Part shown: piece after piece, positions 35,264 through 43,319 of the stretch
Position numbering within the stretch: position 1 is the first letter of the stretch
Layout: each line of letters begins with the position of its first letter
Assembly (NCBI GenBank): GCA_051006995.1
Contig: JBPCSQ010000018.1
Span: forward strand, 62,001-126,000
Origin: JAIQGF01 sp051006995
GTDB lineage: Bacteria; Acidobacteriota; Terriglobia; Terriglobales; Acidobacteriaceae
DNA length: 64,000 nucleotides
Direction of reading: 5' to 3'
The notes under the pieces: generated by a model
What the model was told of the DNA's origin: nothing
Seen by the model: only the letters and a program-made list of their open reading frames with translations
The model's database searches: none
Position numbers and translations under genes: made by a program

Positions 35264-35880
35264 TTATTCGCCTTTGACAATCTTGTGTAACTCGGCCGCG
35301 TATTGGATCAACATCTTGTTCACCTGCTGCATATCAGCAAGCAGGGTGGCATATTGTGGGAAGTCTTTCTGATGCTCCTGTGGCGTTTTCGTTTGAAGAG
35401 CATCTTCGGTGTGATGCCACCAGTTCCGGAAGCGAGCTTGCCAAGTCGTGAGGTGCGGGCGCAGGCCCAAGTTCAATGTATCCGTGGCGATTCTGATCAG
35501 CGTTTGTGTGCTCGCCTCGCGGCGAACGCAACGACCTGGTATTTCGCTCACCAATTGTCGCACCCTTTGAAAGAGTGCATACCATGAATCATAAATTTCA
35601 AGAATGACGTCGTTGTCCGGGTCAATCGGTACCGCGGCCTTGCGGGTTACCAGCTCCGTCCAAATCTTGTGCGCGATCTGAACGTCTTCCCAGCTCGGAG
35701 TCAATTTGACATTGCCGATACCGCCAAGCTGATATTAACCTCGACCACGTGAATAGGTCTGTCGTAGCGCCTGACGATGATCCATGCGAGAACGAGCACT
35801 GCAGCGCCAGCCCAGACCCAAGGCGACACTTCAAGACCAAGGTGCCGACTATCCGTGACATATATACGAATGATATTCAT
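35264..35880 (-). pseudogene. Membrane protein of the TIR-Nmad2 cassette, split by a 1-nt frameshift
   Basis: From 35880 the frame gives an N-terminal single transmembrane helix (PWVWAGAAVLVLAWIIVRR) and then HVVEVNIS, before leaving frame and stopping at 35701. Reading one base back at about 35728 restores LGGIGNVKLTPSWEDVQIAHK and continues to 35264. The joined protein would be about 205 residues, with an alpha-helical cytosolic part (residues about 75-200). The intact join looks like a conserved family I have no name for. As it stands, the second part could start at TTG 35704, overlapping the first stop (TTGA). No slippery heptamer is present. It lies 18 nt after Nmad2. Confidence 0.65.
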
Positions 35881-35898
35881 TCCTGAGTAGCCATATTG

Positions 35899-36498
35899 TT
35901 AATGAAACTCTGCTGGTGACATTACGAAACCTTTGTGATTCAGCGAATGAACCCAATCGATTACCTTAAGGACAAAGGTTTCGGGGAAGATGCATTTGTG
36001 GCCCCTAACTGCACACAAGTCATGTCCGTGATTGCGAAACGTTTGCGGAATGCGCGGGCCACCGCCGCCAAAGTAGACGAAATCATCGCTTATTAAGACT
36101 CTCGGCGTCTGTGTGTCGTGCTCTATGTTGCTTTTATTGGGGCAGCCATCTGGATGGCTATGGTGTGAGTCTTCTTGGAGCCATCTTCCACTTTTCGTTT
36201 GGCGGTGATAAATGTTGTCGCCATAAGCCTGTTTGATACTGCCGTGAAGGTTAGGCTTTTTTTTGTGAAACCGTGGGTCGTCCCAGTACTGATCGAAAGT
36301 GAGCACTTCAGTTACCCGCATCGCGTAAACCAAACGTCCCTGAAGTGAATAATTCGCCGAGCCGGTACCGATGACCCAATCGCCAACAGTTGCGGCTTCT
36401 CGTATCTTCGGTTTGCAAGTCGCGAGGGTACAGAATCCGTAAAACGGATTGGGAGCAAATCCATAATCCCGGGCGACTACATAGGAGAACACCCTCAT
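35899..36498 (-). CDS. Nmad2-like (nucleotide modification-associated domain 2) protein
   Basis: The 199-residue protein has the pattern MRVFSYVVARDYGFAPNPFYGFCTLATCKP, GDWVIGTGS, LVYAMRVTEVLTFDQYW and ISDDFVYFGGGGPRIP. I recognise this as the Nmad2 domain, defined from operons of DNA-modification and conflict systems, with a probable PUA/EVE-like ability to bind modified bases or nucleotides. The recognition is from memory. The ATG at 36498 lies 4 nt after the TIR stop and has AGG upstream. Middle gene of a three-gene operon. Confidence 0.65.
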   Translation of the reverse strand: MRVFSYVVARDYGFAPNPFYGFCTLATCKPKIREAATVGDWVIGTGSANYSLQGRLVYAMRVTEVLTFDQYWDDPRFHKKKPNLHGSIKQAYGDNIYHRQTKSGRWLQEDSHHSHPDGCPNKSNIEHDTQTPRVLISDDFVYFGGGGPRIPQTFRNHGHDLCAVRGHKCIFPETFVLKVIDWVHSLNHKGFVMSPAEFH

Positions 36499-36502
36499 CC
36501 TG

Positions 36503-36979
36503 TTACCCGCAACTCCATCGCGCGATCGCACGCGCGGGACGTTCCTGACCGTCTGCGTTGTACCAGTTATTCAGTTTGCCCGTAACTGCGTCCGCTATTC
36601 GGTCGCCTTGCCAGCCGACGACCGCATCAGCGTACTTGTCGAGATTCGCTGGAATATCACAGTCTTTAGCACCCTGATCCCACACTCCAACAATTCTCTT
36701 GCCTTGCTGCTCCGCATATTCAATTTCCCAGTCAACCCACCAATGCTTACATGTCTCTGGCGAAATGAGCACGACGAGAGTGCTAGCCCACCTGATCTGC
36801 GGCGCCAGCAACTGGTATTTGATGTACTCCTCATCTGTTGCTTCATTAGGTTTCGAGCTATTTATTGATCCGTCGCGGATCTCACACCCATTGCGACAAA
36901 CGAGATCCTTCAATTGTGGTAGAACGGCGTCATCTTCATGGATGTGGCTAATGAAAACGTTCTTTACATCGTCTGCCAT
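36503..36979 (-). CDS. TIR-like domain protein (DUF1863/ThsB type)
   Basis: The 158-residue single-domain protein begins VKNVFISHIHEDDAVLPQLKDLV (box 1, with ISH as in DUF1863 TIRs). WASTLVVLISPETCKHWWVDWEIEYA contains the presumed catalytic Glu (E85), followed by GKRIVGVW. Bacterial TIRs of this type cleave NAD+ or make cyclic-ADPR-like signals, and ThsB serves Thoeris defence. The ATG at 36979 has GAGGTG 5 nt upstream. First gene of the operon. Confidence 0.85.
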   Translation of the reverse strand: MADDVKNVFISHIHEDDAVLPQLKDLVCRNGCEIRDGSINSSKPNEATDEEYIKYQLLAPQIRWASTLVVLISPETCKHWWVDWEIEYAEQQGKRIVGVWDQGAKDCDIPANLDKYADAVVGWQGDRIADAVTGKLNNWYNADGQERPARAIARWSCG

Positions 36980-37045
36980 GACACACCTCGGTCGACGGCA
37001 ATCACGTACGCGACGAGCAGAATGTTGTTGTAGTCCTGGTGCGCT

Positions 37046-37074
37046 ATTGTTCACCTACTCAGGCAGATGGTCAA
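37046..37074 (-). promoter_or_regulatory. Putative promoter of the TIR operon
   Basis: On the minus strand TTGACC (37074-37069), a 17-nt spacer and AACAAT (37051-37046) lie about 70 nt before the TIR ATG. On the plus strand a TATAAT (37165-37170) precedes the glycosylase gene without a good -35. Confidence 0.4.
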
Positions 37075-37214
37075 TACGCACAACTGCAGGTCGTCAGCCG
37101 CGTTCTTGCGTCCCGATTTTGATCAGGTGCCCTTGTAGTCAATCAAGTCCGGGAATTGCGGATCTATAATCCCATTCGGCAGAACGCGCCGATAATGAGA
37201 GGCAGCTATTGAAC

Positions 37215-37949
37215 ATGCTCCCGGTAATTTTTGCCTCACGGCACCAGCTCCTTGCTGACGTGCACTCTTGCTCGATGTGTTGCCGCATGGAAGCGTCAAG
37301 GCGCGTTTTGAGCGACTTGAATGGTCCTTGGGATGCCGAGATAGTTGTCGTAGCTGAAGCTCCCGGGCGTCTCGGAGCGGAGGTCACTGGCATCCCATTG
37401 TATGGCGATAGGACCGGCGATAGATTTGAGGCCATTCTGACTTCTATGAATTGGCCACGATCAGAAATATTTATAACGAACGCTATTCTGTGCAACCCGC
37501 GGGACGACCGTGGAAATAACAGCACTCCGAGTCGAAGGGAAATTCGCAACTGTTCTTCCCATCTCAGGCGAACTATTGAGCAAATCAATCCGCTGCTGGT
37601 CGTGGCGATGGGGAGGATCGCGTTAGAAGCGCTGTCCTTGATTGAAAATCACGGATGTGATTTGAGGGGCCATGCAGGTCGGATTATCCCGTGGTTCGGA
37701 CGAAAATTGGGAATCTTGTACCATTCAGGTCCCAGAACAGTGGTACATCGGAGTTGGTCTAACCAACTGAGCGACGCCGCCGCTCTATCAAACAGTGCGA
37801 GAAGTTTTCTGGACGGAAAGCGCTATTCGTGCGGTCGTTCGGCAAACGGTCCCCGAGTCTTGGAGTTCAGTCGCCGGCTATCTGAACGAGCACAGAATCG
37901 GTTTTCTGTTGCTGAATCTGAATCAAGCAGCTTGGATCAGGTTCGGTGA
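37215..37949 (+). CDS. Uracil-DNA-glycosylase superfamily protein (four-cysteine, family 4/5-like)
   Basis: The protein of about 244 residues has HSCSMC near the N-terminus, AEAPGRLGAEVTGIPLYGD (the GEAPG motif), NAILCNPRDD...REIRNC (second Cys pair) and VVAMGRIALEAL, then LYHSGPR as the HPS-like motif. The four Cys would hold the 4Fe-4S cluster of family 4/5 UDGs. Such enzymes remove uracil or other damaged bases, but the active-site details are diverged. The last 50 residues look atypical and are encoded over the end of the convergent radical SAM gene (83-nt overlap). The ATG at 37215 is preferred to TTG at 37209. Confidence 0.75.
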   Translation: MLPVIFASRHQLLADVHSCSMCCRMEASRRVLSDLNGPWDAEIVVVAEAPGRLGAEVTGIPLYGDRTGDRFEAILTSMNWPRSEIFITNAILCNPRDDRGNNSTPSRREIRNCSSHLRRTIEQINPLLVVAMGRIALEALSLIENHGCDLRGHAGRIIPWFGRKLGILYHSGPRTVVHRSWSNQLSDAAALSNSARSFLDGKRYSCGRSANGPRVLEFSRRLSERAQNRFSVAESESSSLDQVR

Positions 37950-39006
37950 CCGAGCTCCATCCTTCGCGAATCACCTTCTGCGCTAAACAGCCCGACTGGC
38001 AACTTGCGTTCATGTCACACGCGCGACAAGTGCTTCCCTTTTCCGCAGCAAGGATACCCCGCACGTGGTTAAGAAACGTCGACTTCGTCCACACTGCCTG
38101 AAGGCTCTGGTGGAGGATGCTGCCGTGTATGGGATCAGCATACCTAACGTTCTTAAACGCATCGCAGGGGAACACTTCACCACGATGATTAATTATTAGG
38201 ACGTCCTGCGCAGCATTGCACGGCGTATTCTGAAGACCGAGAATATTCAAAGGCGACCCTGCACGGATCGCTACACTGGGATAGCCGCTGCGAAGCGAAG
38301 CAACCATTCGCGCCAATTCTCTGAATTCGCTTTGATCGAGGTCATCGCGAGCCGCAATATTCCGACCGCGCCCTTGTGGCACGAATCTGAGGACGCTGAC
38401 TCTCTCGACACCGATTGAAGCAGCATCATCAATTATCCCTGGCAGGTCGCGAAAATTCCGACGCATGGCCACGAAGTGAATCTCAACCGGAACTCGAACC
38501 GCCAAAGCGTTCCGTACAGCCGACATTGTTGCGGCATGCGTTCCATATCGGGTGATGGAATCGTGAACTTCTGGCCTGTGTGAGTAAACGCTGAAGATGT
38601 AGCGACTCGTCCCAGCTGCACGCAGTATTTCTGCCATTTCCATCGACATCGGCGTGAGTCTGGCGTCCGTGATTCCCGACGTATAGACCGTCGGAGAAAT
38701 ACCTAATGACGAGGCTAGACTCACGACCTCCCGAAGGTGCGGCGACACAAGTGGCTCTCCCCCGGTGAAAACCACCTTCGTCACACCCAAAGCCGCCGCT
38801 TCTCTGAGCACGCGGAAAACTACGTATCCCGGCAGCGCGCTAAACTGTTTACGGCTCGAATTCGTGCTGCAGTGCACGCACGCGAGAGGGCATTCTTGAG
38901 TTAACTCGATCTTGATCTCTCGCAACTCACCAGGGAACACAGAAGACTCCAGCAGCACTATATATTGGGGCGGCCGTACGACATCGCCACATGTTGGGGC
39001 TATCAA
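37867..39006 (-). CDS. Radical SAM/SPASM-like enzyme
   Basis: The protein of about 379 residues binds a 4Fe-4S cluster through C39-x3-C43-x2-C46 (TQECPLACVHC). VVFTGGEPLVSPHLREV is the usual GGEP motif. The C-terminal region has a SPASM-like Cys set: CNAAQ, GEVFPCDAF, CRACDMNASCQSGC. SPASM enzymes usually modify peptides, but the substrate here is unknown and no precursor peptide is evident nearby. The start is uncertain: TTG at 39006 or a GTG about 16 codons later. Its 3' end overlaps the glycosylase gene tail to tail. Confidence 0.8.
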   Translation of the reverse strand: MIAPTCGDVVRPPQYIVLLESSVFPGELREIKIELTQECPLACVHCSTNSSRKQFSALPGYVVFRVLREAAALGVTKVVFTGGEPLVSPHLREVVSLASSLGISPTVYTSGITDARLTPMSMEMAEILRAAGTSRYIFSVYSHRPEVHDSITRYGTHAATMSAVRNALAVRVPVEIHFVAMRRNFRDLPGIIDDAASIGVERVSVLRFVPQGRGRNIAARDDLDQSEFRELARMVASLRSGYPSVAIRAGSPLNILGLQNTPCNAAQDVLIINHRGEVFPCDAFKNVRYADPIHGSILHQSLQAVWTKSTFLNHVRGILAAEKGSTCRACDMNASCQSGCLAQKVIREGWSSVTEPDPSCLIQIQQQKTDSVLVQIAGD

Positions 39007-39047
39007 ACACTTCGCAGAGGGTACTCTACAGCAGAGCGTGCGTCAAT

Positions 39048-39665
39048 TTACTTTTTGATTAACGCGATGACCAATGCTGCAGTTGCCGCCACGGCAAATG
39101 GCGCGTATACAAGCATCATCGTCCGGACTTGTTCGATGTCTTTTTGTAACTTGGCGAGGGTGATGGTGTTCCCGCCAAGCTGCTGAATATCCCGCAGTTC
39201 GATACCTGTTCGCGGTGTTTCTCGCTCGGCCTGGTCGTTCTCGTCCACATGTGCGAAGAAAATAGTAAACGTAGGTTCCTGAAACTTGAGACGTATGTCC
39301 GAAGGACCGACGTTCTGAACCGCGAAGACCAGTTTTTCCTCAAATGTCGGATCGACGTGAAACCCAGACACATTGACCAGTCCCTGCATCTTGTATCGAT
39401 TTCTGAGGGTAATGAATGCCATTATCTGGGCATCTAGTTTTAAGTCCTCGTAGCACGTGAGGATGGCGAACTGTCCCGGCGTCAGAATGAGATAAGGCTC
39501 CTTCTCTGACAATGATCGCGGCGCCGCCTCCCCCACCACGTACACCTCAGCACCCAGCCTGAGATCGTACGAACTCTGTTTCAGATATTTCTCGTCGAAC
39601 TTTCCAAGATTTTTGAAAAGTTTCGCCTTTTCGTCACGTATTTTCTTGCTACCGAGAAAGGACAT
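39048..39665 (-). CDS. Membrane-anchored dCTP deaminase/dUTPase-fold protein
   Basis: The 205-residue protein has the dCTP-deaminase/dUTPase trimeric fold: QSSYDLRLGAEVYVVG, LTPGQFAILTCYEDLKL, AFITLRNRYKMQGLVNVSGFHVDPTFEEKLVFAVQN. The Glu that deaminates dCTP in Dcd (LEFYN region) aligns with Ala in FAVQN, so it may be a dUTPase-type or inactive nucleotide sensor. The C-terminus adds a helical linker (LAKLQKDIEQVRTMM) and a transmembrane helix (APFAVAATAALVIALIKK), which is unusual for the family. It overlaps the upstream membrane gene by 17 nt. Confidence 0.75.
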   Translation of the reverse strand: MSFLGSKKIRDEKAKLFKNLGKFDEKYLKQSSYDLRLGAEVYVVGEAAPRSLSEKEPYLILTPGQFAILTCYEDLKLDAQIMAFITLRNRYKMQGLVNVSGFHVDPTFEEKLVFAVQNVGPSDIRLKFQEPTFTIFFAHVDENDQAERETPRTGIELRDIQQLGGNTITLAKLQKDIEQVRTMMLVYAPFAVAATAALVIALIKK

Positions 39666-39999
39666 AATTGTTCACCGTAGACTTACCTTGTCCCGTGGAT
39701 CGAATTCGAGCAGCTGTTATTTCAACCGCGGCTGTAATGCTCATGATAACCAGTAAAGCTAGGCCGACGGCAATGCACCACAGTGCAGCACGCGCGGAAT
39801 AGAACTCGGTGTTGCTCCTGATTTCATTGCGGACAGCCCATCTGCTGGCCCACGGAATTGCAAGCAACAGGACGAGGATGCCGCCTACAACGAGAACCAG
39901 GCCAAGCAGCGCGACTAACAACAAGATGTTCCTGTATAAAATTGCCGTTAGCAGCAGAATAAACACTGCGAACGCGAGAAGAATTAGCGCCCGTCGCAT
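39649..39999 (-). CDS. Small membrane protein paired with the dUTPase-fold protein
   Basis: The 116-residue protein has three hydrophobic segments: ALILLAFAVFILLLTAILY, ILLLVALLGLVLVVGGILVLLLAIPW and ALWCIAVGLALLVIMSITAAV. No family was recognised. The ATG at 39999 follows GGGGTG; a GTG two codons earlier is possible. Overlap with the next gene argues for co-translation and a shared membrane complex, which is inference. Confidence 0.65.
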   Translation of the reverse strand: MRRALILLAFAVFILLLTAILYRNILLLVALLGLVLVVGGILVLLLAIPWASRWAVRNEIRSNTEFYSARAALWCIAVGLALLVIMSITAAVEITAARIRSTGQGKSTVNNYVLSR

Positions 40000-40075
40000 A
40001 TGCACCCCAAAATGTGGATGTAGCGACCTAACTATACATGCGGACGTACTTGTGCAATAGGGTTACACGGCCCTA

Positions 40076-41356
40076 CTAGGGAGCCCCGAACTCCACCTTC
40101 CCACCCTTCATCACAAACTTCACCTTCTCCAGCGTGCGCACGTCGGCCAGCGGATCGCCCTCCACCGCCACCACGTCGGCGTACTTCCCTTTCTCCAGCG
40201 CGCCCACTTTATCGCCCCATCCGATTAAATCGGCGGCGTTGACGGTCGCCGCGCGGATCGCGTCCAGCGGCTTCATGCCCCACTCCACCATTTTTGCGAA
40301 CTGGCGCGCATTGTCGCCATGCGGATACACGCCCGCATCGGTGCCGAACGCCATCTTCGCCCCCGCCTGCCACGCCTTGCGGAAGTTCTCGCGCTGCGCG
40401 CGCCCGATCTCGCGCTCCTTGGCGATGGACTCCGGCAGCATGCCCGCCTTTTCGCCCTCGGCCAGAATGAAGTCGTCGTTATAGATGTCGAAAACCAGGT
40501 ACGTTCCGTGCTGCTTGGCCAGCGCGATGCCCTCGGCGTCAATCAGGCTGGAGTGCTCGATGGAATCAATGCCGGCGCGGATGGCGTCCTTGATGGACTG
40601 CGTGCCGTGGGCATGCGCCGCCACCTTGCGTCCCAGCTTGTGCGCTTCGGCGACGATCGCCTGCAGCTCCTCCAGCGAGTACTGCGGCGTTCCCGGCAGG
40701 TCGCCTTTGCTGAGCACGCCGCCGGAGGCGCAGACCTTGATCACGTCGGCGCCGTACTTCACCACCTCGCGCACTTTGGCGCGCGCCGCCCACGGGCCGT
40801 CGGCGACGCCATCGGAGGCGCGGTGGTACTCGAACGGCAGCAGGTTGTTGTCGCAGTGGCCGCCGGTGATGCCCAGCGGAGGACCCGACACCTGCATGCG
40901 CGGGCCCTCGATGTCACCGGCATTGATGCCGTCGCGCACCGCGACGTCGGTGAACGCGGCGGCGCCGACATTACGGATGGTGGTGAACCCGGCCAGCAGC
41001 GTGGTGCGCGCATTCTTCGCGCCGATCACCGCCTGCCGCGGCACGGACACGCCCAGCGCGCGATAACCGTGCATGTTGGCGTCGTGCGTGATGTGCGTGT
41101 GCACGTCAATCAGCCCCGGCAAACAGGTTACGTTCGGGAGTTCGATCGGGCGTACACCTGCGGGCAGCACCGTCGCTTTCGCCGGTCCAATGACGGTGAT
41201 CACGCCGGCATCGTCGAAGGCGATGACCTGGTCGGAGAGCGTCTGGCCCGAGCGGACATCCAGCAGCCGGCCGCAGCGCACCGCCCCCGGCGCGGCATGG
41301 GCCATTGAGGCGGCGAAAACAATCAGGAGGAAAGAGCAGATCTTGGTGTGATTCAC
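40076..41356 (-). CDS. Exported amidohydrolase (prolidase-like, imidazolonepropionase superfamily)
   Basis: The 426-residue protein has a signal peptide (KICSFLLIVFAASMAHA) and the metal-dependent amidohydrolase fold: GLIDVHTHI (HxH), VIKVCASGGV (carboxylated-Lys region), AAHAHGTQSI, SIEHSSLID and FGTDAGVYPHG (catalytic Asp). The closing GKYADVVAVEGDPL is typical of Xaa-Pro dipeptidase-like members. GTG start at 41356. Probably a peptidase of the periplasm; the substrate is unknown. Confidence 0.87.
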   Translation of the reverse strand: MNHTKICSFLLIVFAASMAHAAPGAVRCGRLLDVRSGQTLSDQVIAFDDAGVITVIGPAKATVLPAGVRPIELPNVTCLPGLIDVHTHITHDANMHGYRALGVSVPRQAVIGAKNARTTLLAGFTTIRNVGAAAFTDVAVRDGINAGDIEGPRMQVSGPPLGITGGHCDNNLLPFEYHRASDGVADGPWAARAKVREVVKYGADVIKVCASGGVLSKGDLPGTPQYSLEELQAIVAEAHKLGRKVAAHAHGTQSIKDAIRAGIDSIEHSSLIDAEGIALAKQHGTYLVFDIYNDDFILAEGEKAGMLPESIAKEREIGRAQRENFRKAWQAGAKMAFGTDAGVYPHGDNARQFAKMVEWGMKPLDAIRAATVNAADLIGWGDKVGALEKGKYADVVAVEGDPLADVRTLEKVKFVMKGGKVEFGAP

Positions 41357-41414
41357 GCGTGAATAATACCAAGTCGTGGGTCCTCAGTCGTCGGCCGTCA
41401 GGAAACGCCCGGCA

Positions 41415-41606
41415 TCACTTCCCATGTTTTCGCCGCCCCTGCAGCACCACCGACGGGGCAACGTAGAAGTAATGGCCGCAGCGGTCACAGCGGAACTTCT
41501 GAATCATCAGCACCCGGAGCGCGATGCCGAGAAACCCCCGCCGGCGCGAACGGTGAAGGCTACCGCCGCAATTCGGACATCGATCGGCTGCGTAAATGAG
41601 CTTCAC
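41415..41606 (-). CDS. Small zinc-ribbon protein
   Basis: The 63-residue protein has two CPxCG-like knuckles, RCPNCGGS and RCDRCGHYF, separated by a basic stretch (RSRRRGFLGIALRVLMIQ). It presumably binds one zinc. GTG start. No partner is evident. Confidence 0.6.
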   Translation of the reverse strand: MKLIYAADRCPNCGGSLHRSRRRGFLGIALRVLMIQKFRCDRCGHYFYVAPSVVLQGRRKHGK

Positions 41607-41703
41607 TGGACCACATCTTACGGCATGCGCTCAAGCAATCAACTCGTGCTCGTACCTTGTTCCAGAATCAGAACAACTTCGCCCGGGATTGCAGTTCTGC
41701 CGC

Positions 41704-41736
41704 AAAAACCAACGCCCGGACCGCAGCCCGGGCGTT
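41704..41736 (-). terminator. Rho-independent terminator after rho
   Basis: On the minus strand AACGCCCGG-GCTGCGGT-CCGGGCGTT is followed by GGTTTTT, 24 nt after the rho stop. Confidence 0.8.
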
Positions 41737-41759
41737 CTGTCTTGCCTTGCGCCTTGCGC

Positions 41760-43010
41760 CTACAGGCTGCTCATGTTCGCCAGGAACTGCCCGTTATTCG
41801 GCGTCTTGCTGAGCTTGTCGATGAGAAGCTCCATCGCTTCTACCGGCGACAGCGGGTTCAGCACCTTGCGCAGCACCCAGATGCGCGCCAGGTCTTCCTT
41901 GGGAATCAGCAGCTCTTCTTTTCTCGTGCCGGAGCGCTGGATGTCGATGGCCGGGAAGGTGCGCTTGTCAACCAGCTTGCGGTCGAGAATGATTTCGCAG
42001 TTGCCGGTGCCTTTGAACTCTTCAAAGATCACGTCGTCCATGCGCGACCCGGTGTCCACCAGCGCGGTGGCGATGATGGTCAGCGAGCCGCCTTCCTCGA
42101 TGTTGCGCGCCGCGCCGAAGAAGCGCTTGGGACGTTGCAGGGCGTTGGAATCCACGCCGCCGGACAGCACTTTGCCGCTGGGCGGCACGATGGTGTTGTA
42201 GGCGCGAGCCAGGCGCGTGATCGAATCCAGCAGGATCACCACGTCGCGCTTGTGCTCGACCAGGCGCTTGGCCTTCTCGATCACAAATTCTGCCACTTGC
42301 ACGTGACGGGCGGCGGGCTCGTCGAAGGTGGAGCTGATCACTTCGCCCTTGACCGAGCGCTGCATGTCGGTGACTTCTTCCGGCCGCTCGTCAATCAGCA
42401 GCACGATGAGTACGATTTCCGGATGGTTGGTGGTGATGCTGTTGGCGATGTTCTGCAGCAGCATGGTCTTGCCGGTGCGAGGCGGCGAGACAATCAGGCC
42501 ACGCTGCCCCTTGCCCAGCGGCGTGAGCAGGTCCATGACGCGCGCGCTGATGTTGTCCTTGGCCGTCTCCTGCTTGATCCGCTCTTGCGGGTACAGCGGC
42601 GTCAGGTTGTCGAACAGGATCTTGTTGCGCGCTTCTTCCGGCGATTCAAAGTTGACCGCCTCGATCTTGACCAGCGCGAAATATTTTTCGCCCTCGTGCG
42701 GCGGCCGGACCTGCCCGCTGATGGTGTCGCCCGTCTTTAAATCGAATTTCCGAATCTGCGACGGCGAAACGTAAATGTCGTCCGGCCCCGGTAAATAATT
42801 GTAATCCGGGGAGCGGAGGAAGCCGTAGCCGTCGGGAAGGATTTCGAGGACGCCTTCGGCGAAGATGTGACCTTCTTTTTCGCTCTGAGCCTGCAGGATC
42901 TTGAAGATGAGGTCCTGCTTGCGGAGCCCGCTGGCTCCCGGCAAATCGAGCGTCCGAGCGATACGGGTCAGCTCGGTGATGTTCTTTTCTTTCAGTTCAG
43001 CGATGGTCAT
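41760..43010 (-). CDS. rho: Transcription termination factor Rho
   Basis: The 416-residue protein has the N-terminal Rho helix bundle (AELKEKNITELTRIARTLDL), the RNA-binding cold-shock domain (LPDGYGFLRSP) and Walker A SPPRTGKTMLL. The Q-loop/R-loop motor is complete (SGGVDSNALQRPKRFFGAARN, DRKLVDKRTFPAID). It releases RNA polymerase at the ends of untranslated RNA. Normal length, without the long insertions seen in some phyla. Confidence 0.97.
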   Translation of the reverse strand: MTIAELKEKNITELTRIARTLDLPGASGLRKQDLIFKILQAQSEKEGHIFAEGVLEILPDGYGFLRSPDYNYLPGPDDIYVSPSQIRKFDLKTGDTISGQVRPPHEGEKYFALVKIEAVNFESPEEARNKILFDNLTPLYPQERIKQETAKDNISARVMDLLTPLGKGQRGLIVSPPRTGKTMLLQNIANSITTNHPEIVLIVLLIDERPEEVTDMQRSVKGEVISSTFDEPAARHVQVAEFVIEKAKRLVEHKRDVVILLDSITRLARAYNTIVPPSGKVLSGGVDSNALQRPKRFFGAARNIEEGGSLTIIATALVDTGSRMDDVIFEEFKGTGNCEIILDRKLVDKRTFPAIDIQRSGTRKEELLIPKEDLARIWVLRKVLNPLSPVEAMELLIDKLSKTPNNGQFLANMSSL

Positions 43011-43103
43011 GTGTACCTACAGGATGGAATTATCAAAAGGGGGTCAGAAGACGTGCGGCGCGCCCGGCATGGTTTGCAATGGAGGGGCGCGCGGGAAGTT
43101 CTA

Positions 43104-43319
43104 TTATGCAGCCCGACGCTGCGCCTCTGCAACTTTTTCCGGCTCTGCCAGGACTTGCTCCCGCTCGGCGCCCGCAATCCTGTCCAGGACGTTGTTCATA
43201 GTTTCCTGGATACGGGTGTTGGGCCGATGAAATCTACGGGTGGCCTTGGAGGCAAGCTGACACAGCATATACCGGTTGCGCAGAGTATGTAAAGCCTCGA
43301 AAACCAAGTCAGAGCGCAT
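43104..43319 (-). CDS. rpoZ: RNA polymerase omega subunit
   Basis: The 71-residue protein reads SDLVFEALHTLRNRYMLCQLASKATRRFHRPNTRIQETMNNVLDRI, which matches the omega core (NRY.L..LASKA.R). GGAG lies 10 nt before the ATG. It sits just upstream of rho on the same strand rather than beside gmk. Confidence 0.75.
   Translation of the reverse strand: MRSDLVFEALHTLRNRYMLCQLASKATRRFHRPNTRIQETMNNVLDRIAGAEREQVLAEPEKVAEAQRRAA

Noticed and set aside
35720..35735. Programmed -1 frameshifting to join the two halves of the membrane protein.
   Set aside because: No X-XXY-YYZ slippery heptamer or obvious downstream pseudoknot; mutation or sequencing error is simpler.
36699..37169. Plus-strand 156-codon frame antisense to the TIR gene.
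   Set aside because: No recognisable motif, whereas the opposite strand encodes a clear TIR fold with a Shine-Dalgarno and coupled neighbours.
37741..37800. On the minus strand a GCTCAGTTGGTTAGA segment resembles a tRNA D-loop.
   Set aside because: The D-stem cannot close (GCTC against GACC), no anticodon or T-arm with GGTTCGA follows, and the site lies inside a coding gene.
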